A stretch of 64,000 nt of DNA from Streptomyces diastatochromogenes. Lineage in GTDB: Bacteria > Actinomycetota > Actinomycetes > Streptomycetales > Streptomycetaceae. The stretch is taken from positions 620,001 through 684,000 of the forward strand of contig JAPTYK010000002.1 in the NCBI GenBank assembly GCA_026913215.1, read 5' to 3'. A program made the translations under genes and the position numbers. Positions 26,138 through 36,245 of the stretch are shown here, piece after piece (positions within the stretch are counted from its first letter, which is position 1; each line of letters begins with the position of its first letter). Below the pieces are notes generated by a model, which was not told the origin of the DNA, did no database searches, and saw nothing but the letters and a program-made list of their open reading frames with translations.

Positions 26138-27052
26138 ATGTCTCAGGTCCCTTCCGCCGCCGACCGCGTGTATCTGGTCACTGGCGGCAACGCGGGTATC
26201 GGGTATTTCACCGCCGAGCAGCTGGCCGGTACCGGCGCGACGGTGGTGCTGGGCAGCCGGAGCGCCGAGAGGGCCGAGGCCGCCATGGACGCGATCCGCG
26301 CGCGGGTGCCCGGTGCGAGGGTACGTGCGGTGGGCCTGGACCTCGCCGACCTCGGCTCGCTACGGAGAACCGCGGATCGTCTGGAGACGGAGCGCCTCGA
26401 CGCGGTGGTCCACAACGCCGGGGTCCTCCTCGAAGGGCCGGAGCGGAGGGAAACACGGGACGGCAATGAGATGCATTTCGGAACGAACCACCTCGGCCAC
26501 TTCGCACTCACCCACTGGCTGCTGCCGCTGCTGGAGGCCGCGCCGAGCGCCCGCATCGTCACCGTCGGCAGCTTCGCCGCCAAGTCCGAGCGGCTCGACC
26601 TGGACGATCTGCAGTCCCGGACCGACTATCGGGCCAAGCGCACCTACGGCCGGTCGAAGCTGGCCCAGATGCACTTCGGCCTGGAACTCGACCGCCGCCT
26701 GCGAGCCGCGGGCAGCACGGTGTCGAGCGTGGTGGTCCATCCTGGCGGTGCGCTGGACTCCCTCACCCCGTCGCGCCCGCCAGTCCACGTACGGAAAGCC
26801 GGCGCGGCACTACGCGGGGCCGCCGCCGCACCCGTCCTCCAAGGCAAACACGCGGGTGCCCGGCCCGCGGTCCAGGCTGTGCTCGACCCCCAGATCGCAG
26901 GGGGCGAGCTGTGGGGCCCGCGCGTCTTCGGACTACGAGGCCAGCCGCACCGCGAGCGGCTGTGGGCCCAGCTGGAGGACACCGAAACGGCATGCCGGCT
27001 GTGGGAGGCGAGCACAGAACTGGCCGGCATCGCGCCTGCCGCCACCATCTGA
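26138..27052 (+). CDS. Short-chain dehydrogenase/reductase
   Basis: 304 residues from ATG 26138, GGGAG eleven bases upstream. Cofactor motif TGGNAGIG (TGxxxGIG) near residue 15, HNAG (the NNAG motif) near 92 and the catalytic Tyr-Lys in YGRSK near 173 are present. The ENHFGTNHLGHF-like stretch HFGTNHLGHFAL is typical of retinol-dehydrogenase/WW-oxidoreductase-like SDRs. The active-site Ser lies in VTVGSFAAK. The C-terminal segment is long, as usual for this subgroup. It probably uses NADP(H); the substrate is unknown. Confidence 0.92.
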   Translation: MSQVPSAADRVYLVTGGNAGIGYFTAEQLAGTGATVVLGSRSAERAEAAMDAIRARVPGARVRAVGLDLADLGSLRRTADRLETERLDAVVHNAGVLLEGPERRETRDGNEMHFGTNHLGHFALTHWLLPLLEAAPSARIVTVGSFAAKSERLDLDDLQSRTDYRAKRTYGRSKLAQMHFGLELDRRLRAAGSTVSSVVVHPGGALDSLTPSRPPVHVRKAGAALRGAAAAPVLQGKHAGARPAVQAVLDPQIAGGELWGPRVFGLRGQPHRERLWAQLEDTETACRLWEASTELAGIAPAATI

Positions 27053-27272
27053 AGCACTCAACTCGCCGACTCAAGCGCTCAGTCACCGGTACTGGACCGG
27101 AAAGGATTCCTTGGGGCTCAGCCACCCGCCCCGGCCGCTCACCGGCCAAGGAGGGTGCGCGGCCCCCAGAAGAACTCGAGGTCGTCCAGGAGGACGTCGT
27201 CCTCTCCAGTGTCTGATGTCCCGACCCCGCCTCAGCACATGGTGAGCTGTTCGTGTTCGTATTCGGGCAGGT

Positions 27273-27776
27273 CTAGGGGGCGGTTCGGCCCTGGGGCAGG
27301 ACGTCGGCGAGTTCGCGCGCTTCTTGAGAGCTGCGGGCCAGGACCAGTTCCTCTGGGAGTTCGGGGCAAGGGGGCGATCAGGTCGGGGCAGGCCCGCACG
27401 ATCCCGTACAGAGTCCGACGCTTGTCGGCTACGTGGAGGGGAACGCCGCAGGCGTACGGGGGCCACACCATCGGCTTCTCCGGGGTCTCCGCCCGAACAC
27501 TCGACTCGCACCAGGCACAGCCGGCGACGGCGGCGAACAGCTCGGTGTGCTGCCGTGGCGACGACCGACCCCACCCTGCCGCCGCCGCTCCGCAGCCTCC
27601 TCCTGCTCTTTCTACCGGGCCTCTCGCTCCGCCCGCGCAGCCTCCTGCCGCTGCCGCATCACCTCGCGCTTGTCCTGATCGGCGATCGGTCGCCGCGATG
27701 TCCACCACCGATCCCGGCGGAACCGCCGCCACTCACCGTCGACCACCCAGTACACCCGCCGATACCGGATCAGCAC
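27273..27776 (-). pseudogene. Conserved hypothetical, amber codon and frameshifts
   Basis: From GTG 27776 the frame reads VLIRYRRVYWVVDGEWRRFR and DQDKREVMRQRQEAARAERE, a basic start and a charged coiled coil. It then meets an in-frame TAG at 27612-27614 (AREAR*KEQEEAAERRR). Past a frameshift the sequence continues with HTELFAAVAGCAWCESSVRA and YACGVPLHVADKRRTLYGIV, containing a CxxC pair and a third Cys. A further frameshift in a C run near 27372 leads to PELPEELVLARSSQEARELA and the stop at 27273. The pieces fit one protein of ~165 residues. I do not recognise a function. Confidence 0.45.
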
Positions 27777-27791
27777 CTTGGCGGGAACGGT

Positions 27792-28070
27792 CTACTCCTC
27801 CAGCGCCCAGCACCCAACGCACGAACCGCTCAAGTGGCTCCTCCTGGAACTCCCACCGCCCGCCCCGATAGACGAACCCGGCGAGCCCGTCGTCCACGAC
27901 CCACGGCCCATCCCACTCCTACGGAGCCCGAACCCGAGCGGCCGACACCTCGTCGATCCGCTGCGGCGCCCGCGTGCCCAGGTACCCGGGTGCACCCAGC
28001 ACACCCGGATCCTCCCTCAACGCATCCCGATAGGGTCTGTGCCAACCCGCGCCGATATGGCGTGCGCGGG
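27792..28070 (-). pseudogene. Conserved hypothetical with internal amber codon
   Basis: Reads GWHRPYRDALREDPGVLGAP, GYLGTRAPQRIDEVSAARVR, AP, TAG (27919-27921), then EWDGPWVVDDGLAGFVYRGG and RWEFQEEPLERFVRWVLGA in the same frame. Codon bias is equally strong before and after the TAG, so the codon interrupts one gene. The end is at the stop at 27792 if one base is corrected. It lies directly upstream of, and probably formed an operon with, the equally broken gene at 27273-27776. Confidence 0.5.
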
Positions 28071-28302
28071 CGAGGCCCGGTGCCCAGCGCGCTCTGGGAG
28101 CAGTACTACCGGAGACCGTCCCTTCCTCCCCGCTCCGCTGTACGTACAGGCCGCTCTGCACGAGTCGGACGGGTGCGGCTGATGAAGGGGGACTCACCAT
28201 GGAAAGTCGGCCGTGCCCCTGATAGGCCCACCCCGTGTCTTCCCAGGTGAATGGGCCTGCTGATAGCAGACACCCCTCGGACCGCACCACCAGGAGGAAC
28301 CA

Positions 28303-28701
28303 GTGCCACACCCGCAACCGTCGCAACCGCTCACCCCAGAGGAGAGGCTCGCCGAGGCGAAGAAGCAGTTGGGCCTGCCGCGTATCGTCGTGATCTGTGG
28401 CTCCACCCGCTTCATGGCCGAGATGGCCGAGGCCGATCTACGGGAGACCAAAGGCGGAAAGATTGTCGTCAAACCAGGCATTGACATGAAGTCACCGCAC
28501 GAACTCTGGTCCGATCCTGCCGAAGCCGAGGCGCTGAAGGTCCGACTCGACGATCTGCATCGAGCGAAGATCCGGCTCGCCGATGAGGTGCTCGTCGTCG
28601 GCGGCTACATCGGGGACAGCACCCGAGCCGAAATCGCCTACGCCCGGTCGCTGGGCAAGCCCGTGCGGTTCACGCACCCCGAAGTCGACCCCGACGCCTG
28701 A
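28303..28701 (+). CDS. Nucleoside 2-deoxyribosyltransferase-like / DUF4406-type protein
   Basis: 132 residues from GTG 28303, AGGAGG seven bases upstream. The segment PRIVVICGSTRFMAEMAEAD and the later LADEVLVVGGYIGDSTRAEI, AYARSLGKPV follow the Rossmann-like pattern of nucleoside deoxyribosyltransferase relatives (STRF...; G.D.GT..E...A..LGKPV). Known enzymes of that fold exchange bases on deoxynucleosides, and the DUF4406 branch is uncharacterised. Single gene. A tandem duplication of ~27 bases covers its stop codon and the following sequence (28680-28738). Confidence 0.75.
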   Translation: MPHPQPSQPLTPEERLAEAKKQLGLPRIVVICGSTRFMAEMAEADLRETKGGKIVVKPGIDMKSPHELWSDPAEAEALKVRLDDLHRAKIRLADEVLVVGGYIGDSTRAEIAYARSLGKPVRFTHPEVDPDA

Positions 28702-28806
28702 CCGTCCCTGGGAAGTCGACCCCGGCGCCTGACCGCCCCTGAATACGTCTCTGGCTCGTACTTGACAGTGATCCGGGGCCCGAGGCGTGTTCAGCGGACC
28801 GCCGGC

Positions 28807-29172
28807 CTATCGCGGGCGCCGGTTGACCCGCTGGTCCAGTTCTGTGGCCCAAGTGGTGGCGACGTACCCGCCGGCGATGGCCAGGTACCTCTGCGTGCGA
28901 TCCAGGATCGGCACGCCGGTCAACTCCTTACCGTACACGGCCTGTTCCACCAGATGCCGTGCGCAAAGGACGGCGTGCAGAGCCGCCTCGATCCGGGCAC
29001 CACCCGGCGGTGCTTCGGAGACACCGGACGGCAGACCCAGAACATGCTGGTCGTGGTCTTCCACGACACCAGAGACGACAGAAGCGGCCAAGGTGTGCTG
29101 CACCTCCATCAACATGTCCAGGGCGTCTTCCCACTGCTTGAGTGTGGGGCGCCCTTCGCTGTTCTCCTGCAT
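28807..29172 (-). CDS. Small conserved hypothetical protein
   Basis: 121 residues from ATG 29172, GGAGG six bases upstream: MQENSEGRPTLKQWEDALDM. It is all-helical by composition, with LMEVQHTLAASVVSGVVED and AALHAVLCARHLVEQAVYGK, and has a single Cys and no membrane segment. Intact frame and strong codon bias. Family and function not recognised. Confidence 0.7.
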   Translation of the reverse strand: MQENSEGRPTLKQWEDALDMLMEVQHTLAASVVSGVVEDHDQHVLGLPSGVSEAPPGGARIEAALHAVLCARHLVEQAVYGKELTGVPILDRTQRYLAIAGGYVATTWATELDQRVNRRPR

Positions 29173-29297
29173 ATCTGCCTCCGTTGCGGGATCAGACGAC
29201 CGTACCAGCCCGGCACCCCCCGCCCACGCGGATCTCATGTCGACGGGACCGCCACCGTCGGCGGCCACCTCATCCTCATCGAAGTGGCGCTCCGCCG

Positions 29298-30855
29298 TCA
29301 CGCGGTGGTGGTGTTCAGGCAGCGGTCGATGAGCGCGTGCATGCGCGGGGCGGGGAGGGGAGGGGAGGGGTTGGCCGCGGAGCCCTCTGTGGTGCGGGGG
29401 TTGGCAAGGAGAGTCTCCAAGGCCTCTGGGGGCAGGCTCGGGTTGGCGGCGGCTGCTCGGCGTACCGATGTGTCGAGGTCGTTCACCGGGGGGTCGGGCA
29501 GGTGGGGATCGGCTGCGGCCAGGGCGCGTACCTGCGGATCGGGGTGGGCCATGAGGTGGCTCGTTCTGGTGCGGGGGAAGGCGGGCAAGGGCAGCAGGTG
29601 TGGACGGTGGGTCGGGCGGGTGAGGAAGACGTCCAGGAGGAGGCGTGGCGGGGCCAGAGGATGGTGGCAGGCCAGCCGGACCCGTACCCGCTCGTCGTCG
29701 TCCTGGGCGAGTGTCCCGACGAGTTCGGCGGGCAGGGCGGGCCAGCTCGCCGCGACCCGGCGGAGTACCGGCTCCGCTGACGCCGCGCAGGCGGCGAACC
29801 AGTCGGGCGACGGCTGGGGGGGGGAGGGGGCGGGTTCGGTGATCGGGCCTGTGCAGTCCGGGCCGTGGCCGGTGATGTTTTGGAGCATGTCGTACTCGGC
29901 CCAGGCGCGGGAGAAGGGGTGGAGGCGTGCGTACATCCGTACGTCGTCGTCCGGGTCCTTCGCCAACTTCGCGGCCAGGTCCGGTCCCAGGTCGGGCCGG
30001 GTGGCGACCAGCGCGCGGATCGAGGGCTCGGGATGGCGGGCGAGCCGGGCGACGGCGTTGGCCGGGGTGTGCCGGTTGTGGGGCAGGGGGCCTGCCATGC
30101 CGTCCGCGAAGCGCTGCTCGACGAGCCACTGTTCGACGAGTTACTGCTCGACGAGCGCCGGGGACAGGGCGCACGTGCCGAACACGAGCGGCTTGCCGCG
30201 CGGCTCGTAGGACGGCAATCTGGCCTCCACCTGTTACGGGTCCAGCGCCCAGCTCCCGTCCTCGGCCGTCCTCGGCCGGTTCACGGACCGCGGGGTCCGG
30301 ATCGTCGAGCGGCGCCGCCCGCTGCGCCGGGGTGAGCGACCCCCAGTTCCAGGTGGCCCGGATCCGGAGTCCGGGGTGTCGCGGTCGGCCAGGGAATGCC
30401 AGAAGGACAGCGGGATCTGCCGGGACGGACGATTCGAGCTCCCCGATGATCTCGTCCTCGGTCAGGAGGTTGTCCTCGCCGCCGTCCTGCGCGGTCAGCA
30501 GGGTTACGAGGATGTCGTCTGGCGGCCCCCGGACCCATCGGGGCCAGGGCCGGGGATCGCTGGCGAGCCCCGCGCGGACGATTCCCTACGGGTACGGGTA
30601 CGGGTACGGGTCCGTCGCCGGAGGGGCGAGCCGCGCCGGGTCGACGTACCGGTTGCGGGCGAGCGCGCGGCGGACGGCTCTGTCCGGGTGGCGCAGGGCC
30701 GCGTCGACAACAGGGCCGGGCAGCTCACGACCTTCGCACATCAACAGGGCGGCCCCGCCTGCCGCCGGATCCACCAGACGTATCAGTACGTCGGAGGGCG
30801 CCGCGGGGTTGAAGGCGAGGCCACGCAGCCACAGTTCACGCAGAGAGCCGGACAC
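29298..30855 (-). pseudogene. Leucine-rich-repeat-variant (LRV) protein, several frameshifts and nonsense codons
   Basis: From GTG 30855 (VSGSLRELWLRGLAFNPAAP) the N-terminal part shows LRV-type repeats (DVLIRLVDPAAGGAALLMC, VDAALRHPDRAVRRALARNR). At 30586-30612 a GGGTAC/CCGTAC hexamer repeat shifts the frame. The middle continues in other frames with two in-frame TAA codons (in WALDP*QVEARLP and ALVEQ*LVEQW). The C-terminal 266 residues are open again (ANAVARLARHPEPSIRALVA, DPQVRALAAADPHLPDPPVN, TSVRRAAAANPSLPPEALET). LRV repeats form helical protein-interaction solenoids. The whole gene would have been ~520 residues. Confidence 0.6.
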
Positions 30856-31138
30856 CGCGTCACCCTGCCACCTCGCCTCCCGAACGGGACCGCCCGACGC
30901 CCACCGCGCCGGGCGGCTATCAGGTGCTCCGCCGCAGGGCCCCGGGCCACGTGGCAAGGGGGCGGCGCATCCGGTCGGTTCACCCGGATCACTGACCTCG
31001 AACACCGTGGAGCGGCTTGGCTGCACGGAAGTGGTGTCAGAGCCCGTTGTTGTGAACAGAGTCGGCCGTTGGGTCCGGCGGTGGTGCGGTCCGGGTGCCT
31101 GGGCGTGGCAGCCCGGACCGTGCTGGGCGGATGTGGCC
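30856..31138. other. Upstream region of the LRV gene; no gene seen
   Basis: About 280 bases between two minus-strand genes. The LRV frame stays open further upstream (to 31026), but the added sequence is low in coding bias and lacks a ribosome binding site. Confidence 0.35.
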
Positions 31139-31336
31139 TCAGCTGTTCTTCTCGCCGAGCTTCTCGACGTACTCCTGGGCTTTGTCGACGGCGGTGTCGA
31201 TTTTGTCGGTGTGCTTGCCGTCGGTCTTGTCGTCGATGAAGTCGCCGACCTTTTCGAGCGCGCCGGAGATCGTGTCTCCGTGGGTCTCGGCGAGATCCTC
31301 GGCCTTGTCCTTGAGGTTCTTCAGGGCGTCGAACAT
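31139..31336 (-). CDS. Rv0909/MT0933-type antitoxin-like small protein
   Basis: 65 residues, almost wholly charged helix: MFDALKNLKDKAEDLAETHG, then VGDFIDDKTDGKHTDKIDTA. The motif IDDKTGGK(Y/H)...KID.A...A is the hallmark of the MT0933-like antitoxin family, which also includes abundant CsbD-like stress proteins. A toxin partner would normally be adjacent, but none of a known toxin family is. The neighbours are a broken LRV gene downstream and the large lectin-like gene upstream. It may simply be a stress-induced protein. GGAG stands thirteen bases before the ATG. Confidence 0.75.
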   Translation of the reverse strand: MFDALKNLKDKAEDLAETHGDTISGALEKVGDFIDDKTDGKHTDKIDTAVDKAQEYVEKLGEKNS

Positions 31337-31445
31337 ACGGAAGTCTCGTCTCCTTCGCTTCGAGCTGCCAGGCGGAAGTAATGATTCCACAGCGGCCCCG
31401 TCGTACGGGACGGTGTTGGCGGACGCGGCCGGCCGTGGGTGCGAC

Positions 31446-34400
31446 TCATCCGGAAGGGGGCGGCCTGGAAGAAGGGGTGCGGGAAATCCGCCTCCGGACG
31501 GCCCCGTGACGGCTGCCGCTGCGCTGGGGGCGCCGTGTGGGACGGGGGCGCCGTTTGGGTCGGGGCGGCGGCCCGGACCCGCACGGCGCGGTGGTCAGGC
31601 TTTCGTGCCGGAGGTCTCGTCGGACGCGGACGCGGGGCGGTGCCGGACGCCGGCGCGGGGTGGGCTTGGGCGTGTCGGTCTTGCCGCCCTGGTTGAGCAT
31701 GCCGCCGAGGGCGCTGAGGTTGCCGCCTCCGGCTCCCCCGGTGACGAGCGGTGCCGCCTTGCCGGCCGCGTCGACCGCGATCTGGGCCATCTTCTGGAGG
31801 TGTTCGGTGGCGGTCTTCAGGGCTTCCTGGGCGCGTACGCCGGCTTCCTTGTCGTTGCTGGCGGCGGCTTCGATGCCCTTGCTGAGAACCTGGCTCATCT
31901 GGGCAAGGCCGCTCATGTCGCGGAACAGGTTGGCCGTGGTCATGGCCTGGACCGCTTGGAGGCCGCTCGGGTCGGGCATCGCCACCAGCGGGGTGAACTT
32001 GGCCTGGGAGACGCCCATGCCGGCTGCGGTGGTGTCGAGGTTCTGCGCGCGTGAGGCGGTGGAGACGGGGGCGATGTCGGCGGGGGTGATCTGGATCGGC
32101 GAGTCCTTCCAGTTCCAGAAGCGGGTGAGGTCGATCTTCTCGGCCGCGTTGGACCGGCCGAGGACGGCCTCGGCGAAGACGCCGTCGGTGGCGATGGCGA
32201 TCGTGTTGGTCGCAGGTGCCCCGAACGTGTTGTCGCCCGCCTTACGGGAGTCGGTCCACTCCTCCCGTTCCTCCTCGCTGGCGAAGTTCCAGCGGAAACC
32301 CAGGTAGTTGCCGGTGGCGGCGACCGGTTTCGGGTCCAGCAGCATGCCGAGCGGGACCGGTGCGGCGGTCGAACTCGCCGGGGTGTACGAGTAGTTGGCG
32401 AGGATGCGGCTGAGCGTCAGCTCGTCGGCGTTGGCCCACACGGCCTGGCTGTAGTGCCGGCTGTTGTCGTTCAGATGGTCCAGGACCGCCTGGGGCACCT
32501 TCCCGCCCCGCACGTGGAAGCCGAGCGAAGCGACGTAGGTGCGGCTGCCGGACTTCACCGTGGAGCCGAACAGCCCGCAGATGGTCGAGGCGCCGCCCGC
32601 GTCCTCGGACAGGTCGGGCGCGGTGGTGGTGGTCGCGGCGATGCCGAAGTTCGCCACGCCCGAGGTCATGTTCAGGCGCAGCCCGGCGATGCTGCCGCGG
32701 GCTGCCTTGCCGCTCCAGGCTTCGTAGGAGACCAGCTTGTCGGCGCCGCCGAAGGTGTAGGACGCCTGCTGCGCGCCGGCGCCGCCGATGTCGCCGCAGC
32801 CGAAGACATGGCTCGGGAAGACCACCTGGACGCCGTGGATGCCGTCGACGTCGGACCACACGTCGATCCTGGACGCGTAGGGGGACTCCGCCTTCGGCTG
32901 GTCGTCGAAGGCTATCGGTGTCTCCCGCCCCATGATCCGGCGCACGGTCCCGTTGTTCATGAGGACCCAGTAGTCCCCGCCGGCCGAGGCGATCTGCGCC
33001 AGCCCGGTGGTGCTCTGGAGGCCGCCGGTCGCGGGACGGATCACGGTCGTCGCACCGCTCTGCACCAGCAGGGGCATCGTCTCGCCGCTGGACTGGGACT
33101 GGACGACGGCCCAGACCGCCCCGTCGGACGTGGCGGACAGGCGCTGCACGCCCGGTCCGTTCCGCCGAATCCCGTCGGTGCCGCTCCGCTCGTACACGAC
33201 TCCCTGCCGGGAGTACCACAGCTTGTCCTTGCCGGTGACGGCGAGGTCGTCGGCCACGATGCCCAAGTTCGCCCATGAGTTCTGGGCGGTGCGCTGGTGG
33301 ATCACGTTGTTGGTGCCGATGACGTAGGCCGAGTCGTCCGTGCCGCAGGCGATGCGTAGCCCCCAGCCAGTCGCCGGGTCGGTTCGCCAGGTCGTCCCGT
33401 CGAACTGGACGATCGCATGGTCGGTGGCTCTGAGCGCCCAGACGATGTTCTTGCCCGGTGCGATGCGGGTCAGGCCCCCGCTCAGGCCCGTGGTGGGCAG
33501 CGGATTCCACCGCTGCGTCGCCGGGTCGAACCGGACCGGGTTGCCGTCAGCCTTGCGCACCCCGTACACGCCCATCGTCGAAGCGGCGATGTCGGTCAGC
33601 TCCACCCCGTCGAACTCCTGGCGGTCCGGCACCTCCGGTGCCGAGCACGCGTCGAGCTTGCGCACGGTGGTGTCGAACGGGTTCGCCGCGCGGATCTTCG
33701 CCGCCCAGTCGACCGGAGCCACCGACGCGAGCACCTCCTTGTACCGCTGGAGGCTGGTGTGGGTGAAGGTGAGCTCCTGCAGCGGGATGAACAGACAGCG
33801 TTCCAGCTTGGTCGGCCTGGTCGTCACGCTGTAGACCTGGACGACCTCGTAGTACTGCACCGACAACGCGTGCATGTGGTTGTAGTTGGTGACGACCCGG
33901 GTGAGGACCTAGTCCTTCTCCGTCTGCGTCGTCTCGCGTACGACCGTCATGTTCCGGCTGCGGGCCGCGGTCGCAAGCTGTTGGGTCCGCGCGCTGATCC
34001 GCTGCGTCGCCTCCGCCGCGACCGTCTTCACGCCTGTGGAGCGCGATACCGACGTCGCGATGCCCGTGTTCGACGACTTGCTCCAGTTGCCGCCGCCACC
34101 GATGCCGAAGAGCGCGACGCCGACGCTGCCGCCGGAGCTGGACGACTGGCTGGACTGGAACCCCAGGGAGTTGCCGTACTGCTCCTCGCGGGCGATCGCG
34201 TTCGCGACCTCGCTGATCGACCGGTTCTGCTCGGTGGTCCCGGACAGCGCCTCGTTCTCGGACGCCGTCTCGGCGCCGGTAGCCCTGGTGGTGCGCTGCC
34301 AGTCGACAATCGCGACCTTGGTGCTCTCGCCGGGCGCGAGCGCGAGGCTGTGCAGCAGCCTGCCGAGCGTCACGCCCTGGGCCGACCAGCTCTGCTCGGT

Positions 34401-34700
34401 GGTGACGATCATGCCCTCGGCCGGGCGGTTGTAGAACGGCAGGTTCTCCTCGCCGAGGTCGATCGCCCCGGTCAGCGCACGTGCCGGCTTCGCCCCGGGA
34501 ATGTCGGTGAGCACCACCGAGCGGTACCGGACGATCTCCGTCGGGTAGTTGCCGGTGGTGGGAAGCAAGTCCTTCGGCGTCGGGCCGTCGAGCATCGTCT
34601 TGTCCGCTTCGGACGTGGCAGGCGTACTCGCCGAGGTCGGCGGGGTCGGCGGGGTCGGCGAGGTGGTCGCGGGCGTTCCGGCGCTCGGAGTGCTGCTCAT
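31446..34700 (-). pseudogene. Giant tectonin/jacalin-like multidomain protein interrupted by one in-frame TAG
   Basis: From ATG 34700 a Ser/Thr/Pro-rich start (~35 residues) leads to a conserved domain (PTEIVRYRSVVLTDIPGAKP, KVAIVDWQRTTRATGAETAS), a Ser/Gly-rich segment (QSSQSSSSGGSVGVALFGIG) and helices. Codon 264 is TAG (33909-33911). The same frame continues at once with VLTRVVTNYNHMHALSVQYY and runs for 820 codons. Next come tectonin-like beta-propeller repeats (VWALRATDHAIVQFDGTTWR, YVIGTNNVIHQRTAQNSWAN), a jacalin-like segment (GADKLVSYEAWSGKAARGSI), an ~80-residue helical region (MSGLAQMSQVLSKGIEAAAS) and a Pro/Arg-rich tail that may be frame-shifted near 31650. No signal peptide or membrane helix. 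Full length would be ~1,080 residues. Function unknown; a carbohydrate-binding effector is plausible. Confidence 0.6.
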
Positions 34701-35059
34701 CAACTGTCCCGTCTCAGGAGGAGGGAAGGGCAGTCGCCATGGATGTCAGACCCCACAGCGTCTGACACAAAGACAACAACGTCTTCCGTAGCGCTCGAAA
34801 GCTACACAGATTGATCACAACATCGGCAAACTTTGCCGGAAATAGCCAGAAAGGGAGCCTGAGAGCCCAACAGCGGTGTTAAAGAGCGGAGTTGAGGACT
34901 TCTCCCACCCGTGTGCCGGGCTTCATGACGATGACCGCACGGTCTTCCTGGTCGCGGAGCACAGGGCGTGCGCGGTTCGAGGGCGCAGGGCGCGCGGCGC
35001 AGTGTCTTCTGTCTTCCGGGACGACGGGAGGAACCGAGGAGCGCAGTAGTCACGCGTCG
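34701..35059. other. Upstream region of the large lectin-like gene; no gene seen
   Basis: Less G+C-rich than its surroundings (34740-34860 holds several A/T runs), so it probably contains the promoter of the minus-strand lectin-like gene. No supported reading frame. Confidence 0.4.
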
Positions 35060-35380
35060 ATACGGTCACCGACACCGGCAACCTGGACATCGACCACACC
35101 TTGCCCTTGGTCGACACCGTGCGCTCCGGGACGAAAGCGTGGGCACAGGAGAAGCGGATCCTGGGGCTCGGTGAAGGCAGCGTACGGGCCGTCGGTGACG
35201 CAGGCGGAGAAGAACACGCTGGGCGAGACACTGGACACCTGCACCTCATGACCGCATACGACCCCACGCAGCCGCAGCCCCTGGTGGACGACGTCAAGGC
35301 CGGGCCCGGCGGGGCCATGACCGACGAGGTCGGCGTCATCGCGGGCGAACTGCCCCTCTCCGCCTGTAGGAGGTCATGAC
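35060..35380 (+). pseudogene. Possible HNH-type nuclease (DUF1524-like) fragment
   Basis: The plus frame through 35101 reads TGNLDIDHTLPLVDTVRSGT and KAWAQEKRILG. This resembles the His-containing core of DUF1524/GmrSD-type HNH nucleases (consensus: DIDHVVPL.EAW.SG...W...KR). The sequence then departs from the family, and no start codon with a ribosome binding site is seen. It abuts the IS481 remnant, which may have truncated it. Confidence 0.3.
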
Positions 35381-36245
35381 GTTGGTGACGCCGGCTGGTA
35401 GCCGTGCCGTGCTGCCGGTGGTTGGCTTCCGATCGCGGTGTGGGGTCGGTGGCAGTTGTAGTGGACATTCCATAGGCCCAGGAGTCGGGGGTGTTGGGCC
35501 TCCGATGTCCAGGTCCGGGCGTAGAGGAACTCCTCGGCCAGGATGCGGTTGTATCGCTCGGCCTTGCCGTTGTGCCGTGGGGTGTACGGGGCGGTGCGTT
35601 GGTGTCTGGCGCCGAGGAGAGCCCGGGAGAAGCCCTCGGCGCGGTAGCAGGCGCCGTTGTCTGTCACGATGCGTTCGATGCGTGTGATCCCGTGTGCTGA
35701 GAGCCAGGCCTGAGCGCGATGGAGGAAGGCGATCGCCGTGGTGGCCTTCTCGTCGGGCAGTGCTTCGCTGTAGGCGAGCCGGCTGTACCCGTCGACGACC
35801 GAGTGCAGGTAGACATAGCCCCCGCGCTCGGTTTTCTTCTTCCGCCGGTCCACGGCTTTCGCCTGGTCGCTGCCGCGTCCGTGCGCACGCCAGCCTCCGC
35901 CGTCGGGGATGCGGCCCACCTTCTTCACATCGATGTGGATCATGTGGTCGGGCCGTCGGGCGTGGATTTTCCGCGGCTGTCGGTTGGCTTCACCGCCGGG
36001 GTCGATGAATCGGCGTCGGTTGAGGATCCCGGACGATGTCGCGATGGGCTGATGGTGAGGTGCGGAGGAGCGGTCCTCAAGCCCGAGTTCGCCGTGTCGC
36101 CGGTATCGGTTGACCCACTTCGATTTCGATGCACATGCCCGGGAGATCCCATCTCGGCTGCAACATGGGCGATGGGCCTCGTACGGCATCGCACGACGAG
36201 GCGACGCCGTCCCTCCACGGTGAGGGGGGCATTCTTGTGCGTCAC
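35374..36245 (-). pseudogene. IS481-family transposase, frameshift and internal deletion
   Basis: The original start is at 36245: MTHKNAPLTVEGRRRLVVRC, RPIAHVAAEMG, the helix-turn-helix of IS481 transposases. Near 36145 the frame shifts. SKWVNRYRRHGELGLEDRSS continues and ~45 residues of the second helix-turn-helix are missing before HMIHIDVKKVGRIPDGGGWR. The integrase core is otherwise intact: Asp in HIDVKK, Asp in ERIVTDNGACYR, Glu in NGKAERYNRILAEEF, ending PPAARHGYQPASPTS. Its start abuts the end of the neighbouring helical-repeat gene at 36242. Confidence 0.8.

Noticed and set aside
31139..34700. Toxin-antitoxin pair formed by the MT0933-like protein and the large lectin-like gene
   Set aside because: The large protein has no recognisable toxin domain, the spacing and order are not those of a TA operon, and MT0933-like proteins also occur alone as stress proteins.
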